DNA from: Cyanodermella asteris
Lineage: Eukaryota > Ascomycota > Lecanoromycetes > Ostropales > Stictidaceae
Direction: 5' to 3'
Length of the DNA stretch: 64,000 bases
NCBI GenBank assembly: GCA_900618795.1
Contig: UYJD01000002.1
Span: 611,150 to 675,149 of the forward strand
The notes beneath the pieces are model-generated. The model saw only the letters and a program-made list of their open reading frames with translations, ran no database searches and had not been told where the DNA came from. The position numbers and the translations under genes were made by a program. Of this stretch, positions 22,561-32,273 are shown one piece after another (the stretch's first letter is position 1; every line of letters starts with the position of its first letter).

Positions 22561-24867
22561 TCACAGCATGCCTCCCTCAGATGAGTCCGGGTTCCTGGGT
22601 GCCACAAAAGTCATCATCTCATCTTTCTTATTCGGCAAGACCTTGATCTTGCCCTTCAGATCCTCCCGCCACCGCTCTCGCTTTGCCTCATCTTTCTTAC
22701 GTCGTCTGCGGGCCAACCAGCCCTCGGAGCTGCCTTCGTTGTCTCCCGCTTCATCATCCTCGTCGCCCTCCTTCGACTTCCTTCTCCATGGCGGGCTCTT
22801 CAGTGGGCTCAAAGGGCTCATCAAAGAATGTTTCCGCGGCGACTTGCCTCCAGGGGTCTTTGGTGCTTTGGGTGTTTTCGGCGTCCTTGGCGTCTTGGGA
22901 GTTTTTGGAGTCGATGACACCGTCGTGTCGCTACGCTTTCGCAGCTTATTAGGGGGGTCTTTGAGGCTGTCATTGTCGAAAGCAGATGGCGGAGCAAACC
23001 CGAGCGATGATAGCGCATTCGCTGCCGACGTCGAAGTCCTTTGCTTCCCCTTCTCCTTGCCTTTTCCCTTCCCAGGCGCCGGCTCCCAGCTGAATCGCTG
23101 CAGCGTCTCGTACATGTCGCCCAGCTGGTCGTCGAGTCTCCGCGCCGCCATGTGGCCCATCTTGCCCAGACTCTGGCCGCGGCTGTGCATCCGAGGTTTC
23201 TTGTCGGTCGGTTTCGAGGAGCCAGGTGAGTTTGACGCCGCGGATGTTTTGGCTGCCTTGACCGAGCCATGCGAACTCGAGCTGTCCGTCTTCTTGTGTT
23301 GGCCCAGAGCCTTTCTTATGTGCGTCAGAGGATTCGAGCGGCGGCGGGTCCTTTTGTTCTCATTGTCGCTGTCGTCACTGAAACGAGACATGGGCGCCGA
23401 AGGCGGGATATCATCTGTGTACACCGATGAGGCCCACAACGGTTCATCGAGGGACGGGCGACTTTCCGTCGCAGTGTTCACGTCGGCCTGCAAGCCGACA
23501 CTACCGAATGTCGCGGCTGTCGTGTTCAGGTGGAGCTCAGACTGGCGGTTCAGCCTCGGGGAGTTGCGCGCCTTGACATCTGGCGTTTCTGGAAGAGGAA
23601 TCTTGGGCACAGGGCCAGGTGATGCAGCCCATACTGGATATTGGTTCTGATAGATGGAGTGAAACTGAGTTCGCGCCTGCGGAACATGAAGAGCATAGTC
23701 GCTATCAAAGACCGGAATGCCGGAATCGTCTTCGTCTACGGGCGATACTGTATTATCGTGCATCAGTTGCCGATCGTCACCACGCTCCCAGGACGCCTGG
23801 CTGCCAGGAGCACCTTGGTCTACAGAAGTCTGTCGGCTCGAGGATGGTAGTGAAGGCGCAATAGACGCAAACGCGGAACTGCGGGCCACTGCCGGCGATA
23901 CATCCAGACGACTAGCTCGGTAAGAATCCTCATGCGCGTGTGAACGGGGGCTTCGAGAAGACATGGGGAACGGGAGAGGGGACGGCGGTAATTGCGTAGG
24001 CGGTATGGTCGGCGTGAGCATGTCATCTTCATCTAGGTCCAATCTCTGCGTTGTGTGGCTCGAGCTGTGGAATGAGGGCAAGGTCGGGCGTAAAGGTGTT
24101 GGTACTCCCCGTGCAAAGTCGTCCGCTCCGCCGGTAGAAACAAACGGCGATGAAGGAAAAGTGCGCTGATACCTTGCTGCAACATCTTCCGTGGACATAT
24201 GGGGATCAAATGTCCACCTGGATACGTCAGGGGATCCATGGCTCTTTTCAACGGCGGGTTCGAATCTGTATGGTTTACTCTCGATTCGGCCGACGGAAAC
24301 TCTAGATGCTTGGGCTTGGATCCGGACTTCTGCTTGCGGATACTCTTCCGGGAATGGTGAAATTAGTGCTGCCGGTGTGTATGTCGCGAAAGCCTCGAAT
24401 TGTTGTAGTCGCTCATCTTGCATGTTCCGAGCCAACGACACCCGCGGCTTCGGGGCTGGCAGAGGAGTATTGTGATGTGGCCCTCGAAAGTAGTCGGGCA
24501 GACTAGCATACGAATCGATAATGCTGGATGGAGTTGTACTGATCGTACTTGATGGGCGGCGAGGTGCCGTTAAGCCTGCGCTCAGGGGTGTTGGGCCACG
24601 ACCACTGAGGACGCCTGGGCTGCGGCTCTGTGGGCTGACCTGGAGACCCGGACTCGGGAGGTTGAAGAGAGGGACCGGAGGGCTTGGTGGTAATGGCTTA
24701 TTGACGTCCGAAGAGCTCGACTTTCTGGACGATGATGGAGTTGGCCTTCCTGGTGATGGTAGAGGCGGATCACGAATTGTTCGCTCCAGTCCTTCCAGAG
24801 ATGGCTTCAAAGACGGTCTCGCACCTGCGTATCGTGACGACGGTGGTTTGAAAGCTGCAGTCGGCAT
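22561..24867 (-). CDS. Hypothetical low-complexity protein with TPK-repeat and basic C-terminus
   Basis: Single-exon protein of 768 residues, ATG at 24867. No known catalytic domain is seen. The first 400 residues are Pro/Ser-rich with PLPPSPP and TPTIPPTQLPPSP motifs (possible SH3 or kinase-docking sites). A TR(R/K)RSNPLTHIRKALG segment near residue 510 is basic. Residues about 585-610 hold a compact, more conserved-looking piece (HMAARRLDDQLGDMYETLQRF). Residues about 650-673 repeat TPK.PxTP units, then KSPRKH and SPLSPLKSPPWRRKSK patches resembling CDK sites. The last 60 residues, including WLARRRRKKDEAKRERWRED, are strongly basic and helical and end with VAPRNPDSS. It could be a scaffold or cytoskeleton/nuclear protein regulated by phosphorylation; function unknown. 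The equally open plus-strand frame across its 3' half is a shadow. Confidence 0.8.
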   Translation of the reverse strand: MPTAAFKPPSSRYAGARPSLKPSLEGLERTIRDPPLPSPGRPTPSSSRKSSSSDVNKPLPPSPPVPLFNLPSPGLQVSPQSRSPGVLSGRGPTPLSAGLTAPRRPSSTISTTPSSIIDSYASLPDYFRGPHHNTPLPAPKPRVSLARNMQDERLQQFEAFATYTPAALISPFPEEYPQAEVRIQAQASRVSVGRIESKPYRFEPAVEKSHGSPDVSRWTFDPHMSTEDVAARYQRTFPSSPFVSTGGADDFARGVPTPLRPTLPSFHSSSHTTQRLDLDEDDMLTPTIPPTQLPPSPLPFPMSSRSPRSHAHEDSYRASRLDVSPAVARSSAFASIAPSLPSSSRQTSVDQGAPGSQASWERGDDRQLMHDNTVSPVDEDDSGIPVFDSDYALHVPQARTQFHSIYQNQYPVWAASPGPVPKIPLPETPDVKARNSPRLNRQSELHLNTTAATFGSVGLQADVNTATESRPSLDEPLWASSVYTDDIPPSAPMSRFSDDSDNENKRTRRRSNPLTHIRKALGQHKKTDSSSSHGSVKAAKTSAASNSPGSSKPTDKKPRMHSRGQSLGKMGHMAARRLDDQLGDMYETLQRFSWEPAPGKGKGKEKGKQRTSTSAANALSSLGFAPPSAFDNDSLKDPPNKLRKRSDTTVSSTPKTPKTPRTPKTPKAPKTPGGKSPRKHSLMSPLSPLKSPPWRRKSKEGDEDDEAGDNEGSSEGWLARRRRKKDEAKRERWREDLKGKIKVLPNKKDEMMTFVAPRNPDSSEGGML

Positions 24868-25414
24868 GGTGAGAAATTACCATACATCACCAGCAAGCAA
24901 CCGGTCAGGATCACGAGGGGCACATACAGGTTGTCCTACAAAGAAGACCATCACGTTACACAACCAAGTCAAGTTCGCAACAGAGACCGAATTGACATGA
25001 GAATGAATTGATCGCTGGATGCGGCACGAGACTCAACAAAGGACAGTGACGAATTTGGTATGCACCGGACAGGATCTGAACAGATATCGCATTGGCGAAT
25101 CCCTCGCCATCCCTTCTGTCTTATCTTCCGAAAATAATCATTGTACAACGGAGGTGTGTGTCCATTGATATTGAACGGCTGCCTTTTGAACCTCGTTTCG
25201 CTCGTCGATCGTGAAAATCCTACAGACGAAGCCTGCACTTGACACATGTAGGAGGAGGCTGATGTTCTTGAGCCGCAAGGAGTCGCTGGACCGACAATTG
25301 CATACATTACACGCACCAAAGCAGCGTTCGAGCTTATTCACTGCACTGTCGGCGCAAAGCTGTGACTTTGAGGCTTTGTTTCCGTCTCCATCTCTTAATG
25401 TCTGTATTTTGACG
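24868..25414. other. Intergenic region, promoter side of the 768-residue gene
   Basis: About 550 bases between the ATG at 24867 and the stop of OST2; both genes are on the minus strand. It should hold the OST2 3' UTR and the promoter of the downstream gene. No further coding sequence is seen. Confidence 0.5.
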
Positions 25415-25878
25415 CTAGTTGATGAAGTTGATGCAAAAGAAATGTAGTACCAGGCTGCCGAGGACAAAATCTGCGAATGCTCTGGAAGAATGTTAGATTT
25501 CCGGGCATACTCAAGTGCGAGAGTACTGAAGACATACCTTTCGGGTGACCTCGAATGGAATTCACTCTTCAAGCTTGCCGGGTCACTCTGAATCCGCAAC
25601 GCCGCGGTGAGTACGAACTGGCCAACTGTTGCGCCGAATCCGGACAAGAACGCATTGAAGGGGTAGTTGCCCGCGACGACGCAGTAGAGGAATTGGACAC
25701 CACCGACGAGCACCAGGAAAGCCAGGAAGACGTCGAGAAGCTTCGTCCTTTGAGGTGTAGTCTTAAGGTAGTTGTTCCATACTGATATGACGAGCTCGGG
25801 GTAGCTCTGAGCGTTGAGGTTCTTGGAGCTGATGGTCGACGTCGTGGAACTGGATGTGGTGGATTTCTTGGGCGCCAT
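25415..25878 (-). CDS. OST2: Oligosaccharyltransferase subunit OST2/DAD1
   Basis: Exons 25878-25538 and 25481-25415 (minus); the 56-nt intron starts GTATGT and ends CTTCCAG. The junction falls inside an Arg codon and restores the family C-terminus AFADFVLGSLVLHFFCINFIN (residues about 115-135). The 135-residue product matches DAD1/Ost2 in length. It has the family's hydrophobic segments: near residues 45-68 (LLDVFLAFLVLVGGVQFLYC), 75-95 (FNAFLSGFGATVGQFVLTAAL) and at the C-terminus, plus the LRIQ and SPER motifs. It is an essential small subunit of the ER oligosaccharyltransferase that transfers the dolichol-linked glycan to Asn-X-Ser/Thr. A Ser/Thr-rich tail of about 20 residues precedes the conserved region. 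Without splicing, the frame reads on into intron sequence and gives a wrong C-terminus. Confidence 0.97.
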
Positions 25879-26741
25879 TGCGGAGCTTCACTGACAGTGC
25901 TGTCGGTTCTTGAGGTAACAGACTCAACAGAAGTCTCGCTGTCGCATAGGATTGTTGAGTGCCGCAAAGTCGATGCTGGCGCAATTGGCAGTGGTGTCGA
26001 GCTGTGTCAAGGACACGCGACCGAGTCAGTCCGGGGCGGAATCAGCTCCGAACACTAACCGAGCTCCAGTTGCTAAATTCAATATTCAAGCGCTGCTCAG
26101 ACTTCTATTTAGAACGACCTCAGTACTCTTTGGCCGGCTCTCCGCGCTGAACCTACGATAGACTCATCAATTGTATCGTCGTACGCGCTCACGTCAGATC
26201 TACGACACCCAAAGCCTGGCGCCAAAAGTCCACAAACCTTAAAATCATGATTATCTCTAATTTTTGAGCCATTCTAATTATTTCCACCACTCGTCACTCC
26301 ATCCAAGTGGGCGCAAAAGTCTCGGCTCTCAACTTGCGTCGAGGTCACTTTGGTGACGCCACACGTCGATGAAATATCGATACCGGAACTCACTGGTCAA
26401 GATAACTAGTACCGTTTGCCTTTAGAGCTGGATAGTGTCGCCTTGAATTTTTGCTACACTGTCAGCAGTGTCACAATTCTCCGAGACCAGTTTCCTCAGA
26501 CATTGAGCGACTAAAGTTTCAAGCAGAAACGACCGTGACGATGAGGAAGGAAGTAACAAGATTAAGCAGTTGATGCCATGATGGTAGCAGGCGTCGCTCT
26601 CTGATACATGCACAGATATGTGCTTACGCGTAGGCTTCATTCCAGATCTAGATCAATCGCCCAGGGCCTGTGATGAACTATGAATGGGAAAAAGCGAGTA
26701 TATACAGACATATAAGTGGCGAAATGTTCTTGATATATATC
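25879..26741. other. Intergenic region between OST2 and tRNA-Arg
   Basis: This holds the OST2 promoter on the minus strand and the 5' flank of the tRNA. Only two short, overlapping plus frames and one minus frame are open; none is convincing. The stretch around 26235-26290 is AT-rich. Confidence 0.5.
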
Positions 26742-26813
26742 GGCTTGGTGGCCTAATGGCAAGGCGTTGCTTTCCGGTGGCAAAGATTGCGGGTTCGAGT
26801 CCCGTCCGAGTCG
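26742..26813 (+). tRNA. tRNA-Arg (anticodon CCG)
   Basis: 72-nt cloverleaf without intron. The acceptor stem GGCTTGG pairs with CCGAGTC (two G-U pairs), with discriminator G at 26813. The D stem is GCC/GGC. The anticodon stem TTGCT/GGCAA closes the loop TTCCGGT, which places CCG at 26774-26776 after the invariant U33. The variable loop is AGATT. The T stem GCGGG/CCCGT encloses TTCGAGT, the B box. The codon read is CGG (Arg). A T-run of only three follows directly at 26814; a longer T-tract near 26856 could also serve Pol III. Confidence 0.93.
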
Positions 26814-27136
26814 TTTCATGATGTCGAAATCTTTTGTGATGGGTTCAGGGCATCTTTTTTTTGCAATTTACGTCGCCACGATCACTGTATAATGGGCACA
26901 GTCTCATTCACGTGGTTGTTAAGCAATCAATAGCTGGTGTCGGAGTTGGCTCCATAATCGAGTTGCGGAGCTCGGGGAGCTCGGGAAGCTCCAACTTTTG
27001 ATGACACCCCAATTCGCAGCTCAGCAACCGAACCACGAGCAGGACTGGAAGCCCTTTTGGTTCTTCGCAGGGCGTCCGGGGCATTGTTTTGATCACAACC
27101 TTGTTAAAATCTCACTTGTTATCCTCAGGCTCAACC
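26814..27136. other. Promoter region of PRP38
   Basis: About 320 bases between the tRNA and the PRP38 ATG. A TTATCCTCAG sequence eight bases before the start codon looks like a 3' splice site, so a 5' UTR intron is possible. No separate gene seen. Confidence 0.4.
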
Positions 27137-27910
27137 ATGGCGCATCAGGCCGATGCACGCCGCATGCTCGACGACCGCGGCTACTCCGGGAAGACAATAC
27201 ACAACACCAATCCAGCACATCTCCTTGAGAAAGCCGTTCGCGAGCGCATCGTCGACAGCTACTACTGGAAGGAGCAATGCTTCGGCATCAACGAAGCCAG
27301 TCTCTGCGACCGCGCCGTCGACATGACTTTCATCGGCGGGACGTACGGGCAGCAGAAGCCGACGCCCTTCCTCTGCCTGACGCTGAAGCTGTTGCAGCTG
27401 CTGCCGGAGCGCGATATCGTCATGGAATACTACAAGCAAAACGATTTCAAGTATCTCAAGGCGCTCGCGGCTTTCTACATCCGTCTGACTTTCGAACCCG
27501 TGGACGTTTACAAAGTGCTGGAAGAGGAGCTCAAGGATTACAGAAAGTTGAAGAGGAGGACTAGGGAAGGTGGTTACAGCTTGACGTATATGGATCAGTT
27601 TATTGATGATCTTCTCACCAAGGACCGAGTGTGCGGTACGAGTTTGAGGAAGCTGCCTGCGCGGACACTTCTTGAGGATCTGGGTCAGTTAGAGGAGCGC
27701 GAAAGTCCCCTGGGTGAGGAACTAGAGGAATTGGACGCCGACGAGGATGGTGATAGTCGGAGTGAGAAGAACAGCAGCAGAAGCGATGACAGCCGACGAA
27801 GCCTATCAAGCAGCCTCGGCTCTCGTAACGGAGCCAATGGACGACGCAACAGATCTAGGTCGCGGTCATTTTCACGGTCACGAAGTCGATCGCCGGGCGA
27901 CACAGATTGA
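27137..27910 (+). CDS. PRP38: Pre-mRNA splicing factor PRP38
   Basis: Single-exon protein of 257 residues; start chosen at the ATG in AACCATGG, where similarity to the family begins. Residues about 1-180 are the alpha-helical PRP38 domain with hallmark stretches TIHNTNPAHLLEKAVRERI, SYYWKEQCFGI, FIGGTYGQQKPTPFLCL and YLKALAAFYIRLTF. The C-terminus is an acidic stretch (EELEELDADED) followed by an RS-like tail with SRSRSFSRSRSRSPG, as in metazoan PRPF38 but not in budding yeast Prp38. Prp38 belongs to the B complex, enters with the U4/U6.U5 tri-snRNP and is needed for spliceosome activation. The RS tail is a likely SR-kinase substrate. The gene converges on VMS1 with only about 70 bases between stop codons. 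Confidence 0.97.
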   Translation: MAHQADARRMLDDRGYSGKTIHNTNPAHLLEKAVRERIVDSYYWKEQCFGINEASLCDRAVDMTFIGGTYGQQKPTPFLCLTLKLLQLLPERDIVMEYYKQNDFKYLKALAAFYIRLTFEPVDVYKVLEEELKDYRKLKRRTREGGYSLTYMDQFIDDLLTKDRVCGTSLRKLPARTLLEDLGQLEERESPLGEELEELDADEDGDSRSEKNSSRSDDSRRSLSSSLGSRNGANGRRNRSRSRSFSRSRSRSPGDTD

Positions 27911-27979
27911 AAGCTAGGTGGACAGCGGGCACGACACCTGCCTTCCTTGGAGGTCTCATTATCATATAGTCTACGAGGA

Positions 27980-30070
27980 CTACCGGCCTGCGAGGCGTTT
28001 CATCCTCTCCTCCGCGGCCCTGGCACGACGCTCTCTTTCCAGCTTCGCTCTCATCTCTGGCGTCAAGCCGCGCGCCTCCTGTTCGCGTTTGTCTGCTGCC
28101 GTAACCTCAACACCGCCTAATGATCTGCCTGCAGGCTTCTTCGGTTCCGGGATCGTTGGTCGCTCACGCTCGAGTTTCTCGAGATCCTCTTTCCGCCGCT
28201 GAGCCTCCTCTTTGGCCTTCTGAGCCTTGTCATCCTTGTCCCGCTGCTCAGCTTCGCTCCGTGTCAAGGCTGCCGGAACATGCGCGGTAGACCAGGCCCA
28301 TCGCGATTCGCCAAGCTCACCTCGAGCCACGCGAAAGGCGTCACGAGTTGCTCGATCTCCGGTAAGGTCAAAGGCTGGTTTTCCCTCTCCGTTGGGTAGT
28401 AAGGGGTTCGCCTCGGCTTTCGTGAGCAGGGCGTTGACAATCACCGGCGAGTTAATGCTCGCCGCCAGATGGAGCGGGGTAGAAGCGTGGCGATTTGCCT
28501 GTGTGGTTTCGGGGTAGAACCTGAAATCCGCAGGCACATTGTTCTTGGACAGGTAGCTCAGGAGACCCGGGACCTTGTTGCGCCGTACTAATGCCTGCAG
28601 CTGGCTAGTATGGAGCAAAGCTTCCTCTTCTTCTGGCGCCGGCCCCTTCGATTCCTTGATTTTGCTACTGGCTGCAGCCGCCGCCTTGTCTTTGGCGCGC
28701 TGCTCTCTTTGCTCTTTCTCAGCACGTGCAGCGCTGACAGCGGCTTCGTCGATATGGCGGACCTTTACTCGTGTTAGTTCGACAAATGCACGTGTACATT
28801 CCATTTGGGTGGCACGTCTAGTGCTGAAAGGTACGGATCGAAGTCGTCGGTCATCTGCGAAAAGAACCTGATGCTCGTGTTTCTCAAACAACAGTTTCCG
28901 ATTAGTCGTTCCACTGGCGCGCACAAAGAGCAGTTCACAGTCTGCGATGAGGCCTCGCCATTCCCAGAGCAGATTTCGAACGTCTTGGACAAGAGCTGCT
29001 TCGTTTGCCCTTCTGATATTTGCACCGACAGAATGTGCGTTGCCCTTTGCAGCATCATTGGCACTTTGAGCTCCACCCTGCTTGCGACGTGTTGTGTACC
29101 TGTGGAAGGTCTTCTGTGCAACTGTCTTGGCTCGCCTTTCTGGGTTGCCTGTATGGTTGTTAATCAGCTCTGGCGTCAGAGATACGATCATAGCGGCAAA
29201 GTGCCCGCCCCCGATCATGCAGATGAAGATATTCGGACCCGGGGTCTCGGCCGGGACGGGAACACCATTTGTATCATCTTTTGGCTTCTTTTGCCTCCCA
29301 ACAGGTGCAAGCTGCTTCTGTCTTATGACATCCACGATATGTGGCGAAGTTTGTTGTTCTGGTGTTAATAGTGCCCGGTATATCCCAAGAGATGTATCCT
29401 TCGGGAGCAAAGGACTTTGGAACCAAATTAATGGTGGCTTCCCAGTTCCTCTTTTCTTCTTCTTCGTCCTCAGAAACTCCGGATCGTCCTCTTCGTCTTC
29501 CGCTGGTGATTCCCGTATCCTCGCTTGCTTCTTCAATAAGCTCATCAGCCGTGAACCACCTAGATCCTCATCTTCCTCGTCGTCCGAAGAATCATCTGAT
29601 CCAGACAAGCTCTCATCTAGCTCTTCCACTAGCTTCTCAAAGTGTGCCTCGTCTACGGCCTTGCTACCGCGTATCCGCTGCTTCAAATTGTATGCGTGCC
29701 AATCCGTCTTTGCGTGAGCGCGCTGCTCATTCGAGTCGCTGAATGACACACCGCAGAGGCCACACGAGGCACTGCCTTGCTGGCCATCTTTTGTAGGTGT
29801 AGCTGAAGGACTGGGTGTTGATTTGGATTCTGCAGTTGCGGGGACATCTGAGCGAGATTCGTCCTCCAGTCGGAGAGTGTCGAGGATCTCGGGAGGTAGG
29901 TCGTAAACTAGCAGAAGGAAAGTCAGAACGCGCTCCAGCATGGAAGTGTCAGGGTTTGCGGCGGGGCGGTACATACCATAAAGCGGGCGCTTGAGAATGT
30001 CGGGTTCTGCGCCGGGAGCAGTTTGTTTCTCCGGTTTGATGGGTAAACTTGCAGCTTGATCGAATGCCAT
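27980..30070 (-). CDS. VMS1: Vms1/ANKZF1-type peptidyl-tRNA hydrolase
   Basis: Exons 30070-29977 and 29907-27980 (minus); the 69-nt intron starts GTATGT, has a CTGAC branch site and ends GCTAG. Because 69 is divisible by 3 and stop-free, the unspliced frame stays open; splicing restores KRPLYVYDLPPEIL. The product is 673 residues. Order of parts: a C2H2 finger with CGLC and H-x5-H spacing at about 80-102; an acidic Ser/Asp/Glu stretch; the VLRF1 domain at about 254-410 with catalytic motif GGAQ (Gln 312); a coiled coil; ankyrin repeats at about 505-557 (TPLHLAAS); and a C-terminal VCP-interacting motif RERRARAAEER that fits R-x5-AA-x2-R. Family role: cleaves peptidyl-tRNA on stalled 60S subunits in ribosome quality control and recruits Cdc48, also at mitochondria. 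An upstream non-ATG extension was excluded. Confidence 0.96.
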   Translation of the reverse strand: MAFDQAASLPIKPEKQTAPGAEPDILKRPLYGMYRPAANPDTSMLERVLTFLLLVYDLPPEILDTLRLEDESRSDVPATAESKSTPSPSATPTKDGQQGSASCGLCGVSFSDSNEQRAHAKTDWHAYNLKQRIRGSKAVDEAHFEKLVEELDESLSGSDDSSDDEEDEDLGGSRLMSLLKKQARIRESPAEDEEDDPEFLRTKKKKRGTGKPPLIWFQSPLLPKDTSLGIYRALLTPEQQTSPHIVDVIRQKQLAPVGRQKKPKDDTNGVPVPAETPGPNIFICMIGGGHFAAMIVSLTPELINNHTGNPERRAKTVAQKTFHRYTTRRKQGGAQSANDAAKGNAHSVGANIRRANEAALVQDVRNLLWEWRGLIADCELLFVRASGTTNRKLLFEKHEHQVLFADDRRLRSVPFSTRRATQMECTRAFVELTRVKVRHIDEAAVSAARAEKEQREQRAKDKAAAAASSKIKESKGPAPEEEEALLHTSQLQALVRRNKVPGLLSYLSKNNVPADFRFYPETTQANRHASTPLHLAASINSPVIVNALLTKAEANPLLPNGEGKPAFDLTGDRATRDAFRVARGELGESRWAWSTAHVPAALTRSEAEQRDKDDKAQKAKEEAQRRKEDLEKLERERPTIPEPKKPAGRSLGGVEVTAADKREQEARGLTPEMRAKLERERRARAAEERMKRLAGR

Positions 30071-30719
30071 TTCTTTTAGTGGTATGCTAGAGAAAGTTGC
30101 CTGAGACAACCAGCGGCCCTACTGGTTCTGGGTATAAATGTATCTAGGTATAGAGGCAGCTTCCATGAAAGCAGCGCGGGCAACGTCGTCATCGTCCGCG
30201 GGAAGAAGGTGCGGTTCCCGCCCATACGGAACGCGCTTGAGTCATGGCAACATTTTGTCCGCAACATCACTGCGAGTTTAGGTACCTATCTACAACTATG
30301 ACACACGACATTGGTGAATATGCAGTCATTATTCACCAGGTAATTAACATTGCAACCTTATTGAACTACGGCGATAAGTGGAGACTTGCTCGTGACCGTG
30401 CCACGCAAAGGGCCGGAGGACGTCAGCGGATGCCTTCTTCCATCCGCCTTACTTCCTAGGTAGGCACCCGAGACTCCCGAAACGGCATCTTAAACCCAGT
30501 TTTCATGCTGCCAATAGTGCGAAATCAGAGCAAACTTATTACGGCAAGCACTGTCGAATGGCCAAAGCGGATGCCGACTCCAGTAACTCGCGCCTCTCTT
30601 CCTTAGCCCATCTTGTCATCACCTGGCCCAATTCTTGCTTCTGAATTTGGTACACACCCTCCTCCCTGGTGCCATTCACTCGTCCCAGTCCGACACCATC
30701 AGACTTGCTTGTCATTTTG
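30071..30719. other. VMS1 promoter and 3' flank of the Cys-rich membrane gene
   Basis: About 650 bases between the VMS1 ATG and the stop of the gene upstream; both genes are on the minus strand. No coding sequence seen. Confidence 0.5.
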
Positions 30720-31844
30720 TCAATGTATTGGAACTGGTGACCCAGGAAGCTCGGAGATGGCATCATTGTTTTTGGCCGAATTGATCCCCTGGTAGTGGCC
30801 CTGAATGTTTTGCGAAACGTCGTTCTCAGGCGTCTGTCCATGTGCGACTCCCAAGCCTGCACCTCCGCCAGGCCGGACGGTCATATCTAGATTCTGAGAA
30901 ACCGCGGATTCAGCATCGAGTTCCGCGTATTGCGCCGCATGATGTTGTGGTTGTGGTGTTTTGCCAGGATAAGGGAAACCTGCCGGCGAATGGGGCGACA
31001 TTGGTGAAACTGGTGAGGCTTGGCTTTGAGAGGCTGCGTCTGAGAAGTGTCAGCTAGACTCTGGAAAAGCAGCTCACGAAAAGCAATGTCACAGTTCCTT
31101 ACCTGGTAATTTCCCGTACATGTACTCCATCGGCTCGACAATGGTCGGATGCCAGTGTCGGTCCCGAGATTTGCGTGAGTTTCGACGGCACCAGAACATC
31201 AGTCCAGCCACGATCAAGATCACCCCACCAATGCCTCCAACCGCAATCCCCGCGATTTCTCCTGTCGATGGTCTTGTTTGGGGATTTGGTGCGGGAGCCG
31301 AAGTGGCAGCTGCTGACGATGCTTTTGAAATAGTTGCACTTGTAGCTGAGGACGCAGTGGAACCGGTGGCTGCCGGTCTGGTCACGCTTGCTGACGCGGA
31401 TCCTGAAGACGTGATGAACGATGAACTGGTACTCTCAGCTACTGTTGATGCAGTATCCAGGAAGGGGCTGCTCGCTGCAGCAGTCTGCCATGCCAGGAAT
31501 CCATGATCGCTCACAATATTGAGCATACCGGCGACCAGGTCTGCTGCCGGACAACCCGAGCCATCGCTGCATGGATCCGATTTACAGCATCCCAAGAACG
31601 GTACACTGTCTGCGTCTGTTTTCGGACAGGCGTACCACTGCGCACCACTCGGGCAGTTCTGGTGCGGGAAACTGCCAGCATCCTTTCTTTGATAACTGGC
31701 CGGCTTGAGTTTGTCGCCGGAACAACCGTTTTCACAAGGATCATCAACAGTCTCGCAGCAGCCGACAAAAAGATTTCCAGTCGTACATCTGTACCATTCA
31801 CCTCCTGAGGGGCACCATGGGTCGAGGTTCCCGTTCATTGACAT
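30720..31844 (-). CDS. Cys-rich single-pass membrane protein, paralogue A
   Basis: Exons 31844-31103 and 31039-30720 (minus); the intron has a GTAAGG donor and TTCTCAG acceptor and falls after the first base of the Gly codon ending MYGKLPG. The product is 353 residues. Residues 9-98 hold two related Cys modules: W-C-P-x-G-G-x-W-Y-x-C, then FVGCC, then PC..GC; and C-x-x-GAxWYACP, then PFLGCCKSDPC, then GCP. A Ser/Thr/Ala-rich stalk (120-195), a transmembrane helix (about 196-218, IAGIAVGGIGGVILIVAGLMF) and a CRRNSRK stop-transfer follow. The cytoplasmic tail has MYGKLPG, HAAQYAELD and a terminal YQG..NDAISELPGSP segment. No cleavable signal peptide is visible, so the topology is presumably N-out/C-in through the transmembrane helix. 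The architecture suggests a wall-sensing or adhesion receptor; function unknown. Confidence 0.88.
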
Positions 31845-32273
31845 TGAGCTAGTCTAGGACAAGGTAACACAATCAGGATCACAACCATCGACAGATGGCT
31901 GTGAATGTGTGTGAACAAAATTTGAGCAGGTACCGCTCAACGAAGAAGTGAGGTCAATGCCGGTTTGTGTGAATTCCTAAAGTTCTCTTGCCCCCACGTG
32001 ACCGCGGCGTGAAGCAGGCATTTCCCCGGCAAGCGTCGTGAGTCGGACCAGATCCCAGATGAAGTGGAAGGCGTTGTTCAGCACAAATGAAGGCTGTTCA
32101 CACTAACCGCGGGAATAGACTGCAGCTCGACTTGCATAGTCTAGAAATTACCTGCTCGTTCAATGCTCGTGGTTTTCCTTATTAAAATCTCGCGCCTCGT
32201 TTTAATTTTATTCGTCAAAAATGCACAATTATTTTCCTTTTACTCACCGTTGGTAGCCAAGCTCGCTCGGAGC
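31845..32273. other. Promoter region of paralogue A
   Basis: About 430 bases between the tandem paralogues, both on the minus strand. It contains an upstream ATG at 31888 and a CACGTGACC box at 31992-32003, both shared with paralogue B. The stretch near 32180-32235 is AT-rich. No other gene seen. Confidence 0.6.
31995..32000. promoter_or_regulatory. CACGTG E-box upstream of paralogue A
   Basis: CACGTGACC followed after five bases by GTGAAGC (plus-strand reading), 151 bases before the ATG of paralogue A. The same arrangement occurs before paralogue B. CACGTG is the core site of fungal bHLH factors such as Cbf1 and Pho4. A regulatory role is inferred from the conservation between the duplicates. 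Confidence 0.55.

Noticed and set aside
22568-23650. 360-codon plus frame
   Set aside because: Shadow of the 768-residue minus-strand gene; its sequence follows the codon pattern of the real gene read backwards.
31089-31102. Stop directly after MYGKLPG as the end of paralogue A
   Set aside because: A GTAAGG donor lies there, and the next exon restores a tail that is conserved in the neighbouring paralogue.
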